A stretch of 5,531 nt of DNA from positions 1 through 5,531 of the forward strand of contig JAYEFR010000022.1 in assembly GCA_034716155.1 (NCBI GenBank). The letters run 5' to 3'. Origin of the DNA: JAGGYK01 sp034716155. GTDB lineage: Bacteria > Desulfobacterota > Desulfomonilia > UBA1062. Positions within the stretch are counted from its first letter, which is position 1. The number at the start of each line of letters is the position of its first letter. A model generated the notes under the pieces. That model saw only the letters and a program-made list of their open reading frames with translations, did no database searches and had not been told where the DNA came from. The translations under genes were made by a program, and so were the position numbers. Shown piece after piece: positions 5,418 to 5,531 of the stretch.

Positions 5418-5531
5418 TCCCCCCTCATTAACATCCCCCTAACCCCCTTCAAAGGGGGAATTTGTCCTGTCCCCCTGTTTAATCCCCCCTTGAGGGGGGG
5501 AAGGGGGGTGTTACCCCTTGAGGGGGGATGA
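5418..5531. repeat. Dispersed C-run/G-run hairpin repeats, cut by the window edge
   Basis: At least three palindromes of one type occur: CCCCCT-TCAA-AGGGGG (5443-5458), CCCCCC-TTGA-GGGGGG (5484-5499) and CCCC-TTGA-GGGG (5514-5525), with further isolated C-runs (5419-5424, 5435-5439, 5471-5475) and a G-run (5503-5508). This matches a class of intergenic repeat common in several anaerobic lineages. The shared TTGA/TCAA loop shows the hairpins are related copies or nested arms. The block probably continues past the window end. Confidence 0.65.

Noticed and set aside
5241..5531. CRISPR array
   Set aside because: The repeats are 7 and 9 bp tandem units and G/C-run hairpins, without regular 25-40 bp repeats and unique spacers, and no cas gene is present.

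Overview
The window looks like a chromosomal fragment from an anaerobic, moderately AT-rich, non-model bacterium. The main gene uses many ATA, AGG and AGA codons. The intergenic DNA carries repeat types I associate from memory with Nitrospirota, Desulfobacterota and anaerobic Planctomycetota genomes: a TGTCATTTCGAGC-type element and C-run/G-run hairpins. The phylum is a low-confidence guess, because no rRNA or strong marker gene is present.

Layout. (1) Positions 112-1888, minus strand: a two-gene unit. The upstream gene encodes a DNA-binding protein with an excisionase-type helix-turn-helix and a probable second winged helix. Sixteen bases downstream lies a poly(ADP-ribose) glycohydrolase (PARG)-like macrodomain protein with its own Shine-Dalgarno and a GTG start. 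Base composition differs sharply between the two, so they may have separate origins. (2) Positions 1889-2397: intergenic, with a degenerate palindromic repeat and the promoter/operator of the next gene. (3) Positions 2398-4395, plus strand: a complete FMN/FAD/4Fe-4S reductase of the 2,4-dienoyl-CoA reductase / 2-enoate reductase group. (4) Positions 4449-5150, minus strand, convergent: a MerR-family regulator that appears to carry two MerR-like modules. (5) Positions 5151-5531: the regulator's promoter, then non-coding DNA crowded with short repeats and G/C-run hairpins.

How the parts fit together. The strongest signal is regulatory. A 33-bp perfect palindrome overlaps the -10 box and leader of the reductase gene. 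One half of it recurs just downstream of the -10 box of the MerR gene (18 of 22 positions match when the two -10 boxes are aligned). The simplest reading is that the MerR protein binds both sites, controlling the reductase and itself, probably in response to an unsaturated acyl-CoA or enoate substrate. The PARG/HTH pair is the less familiar part. It could be an ADP-ribose or NAD-related module with a dedicated regulator, but its function is inference only.
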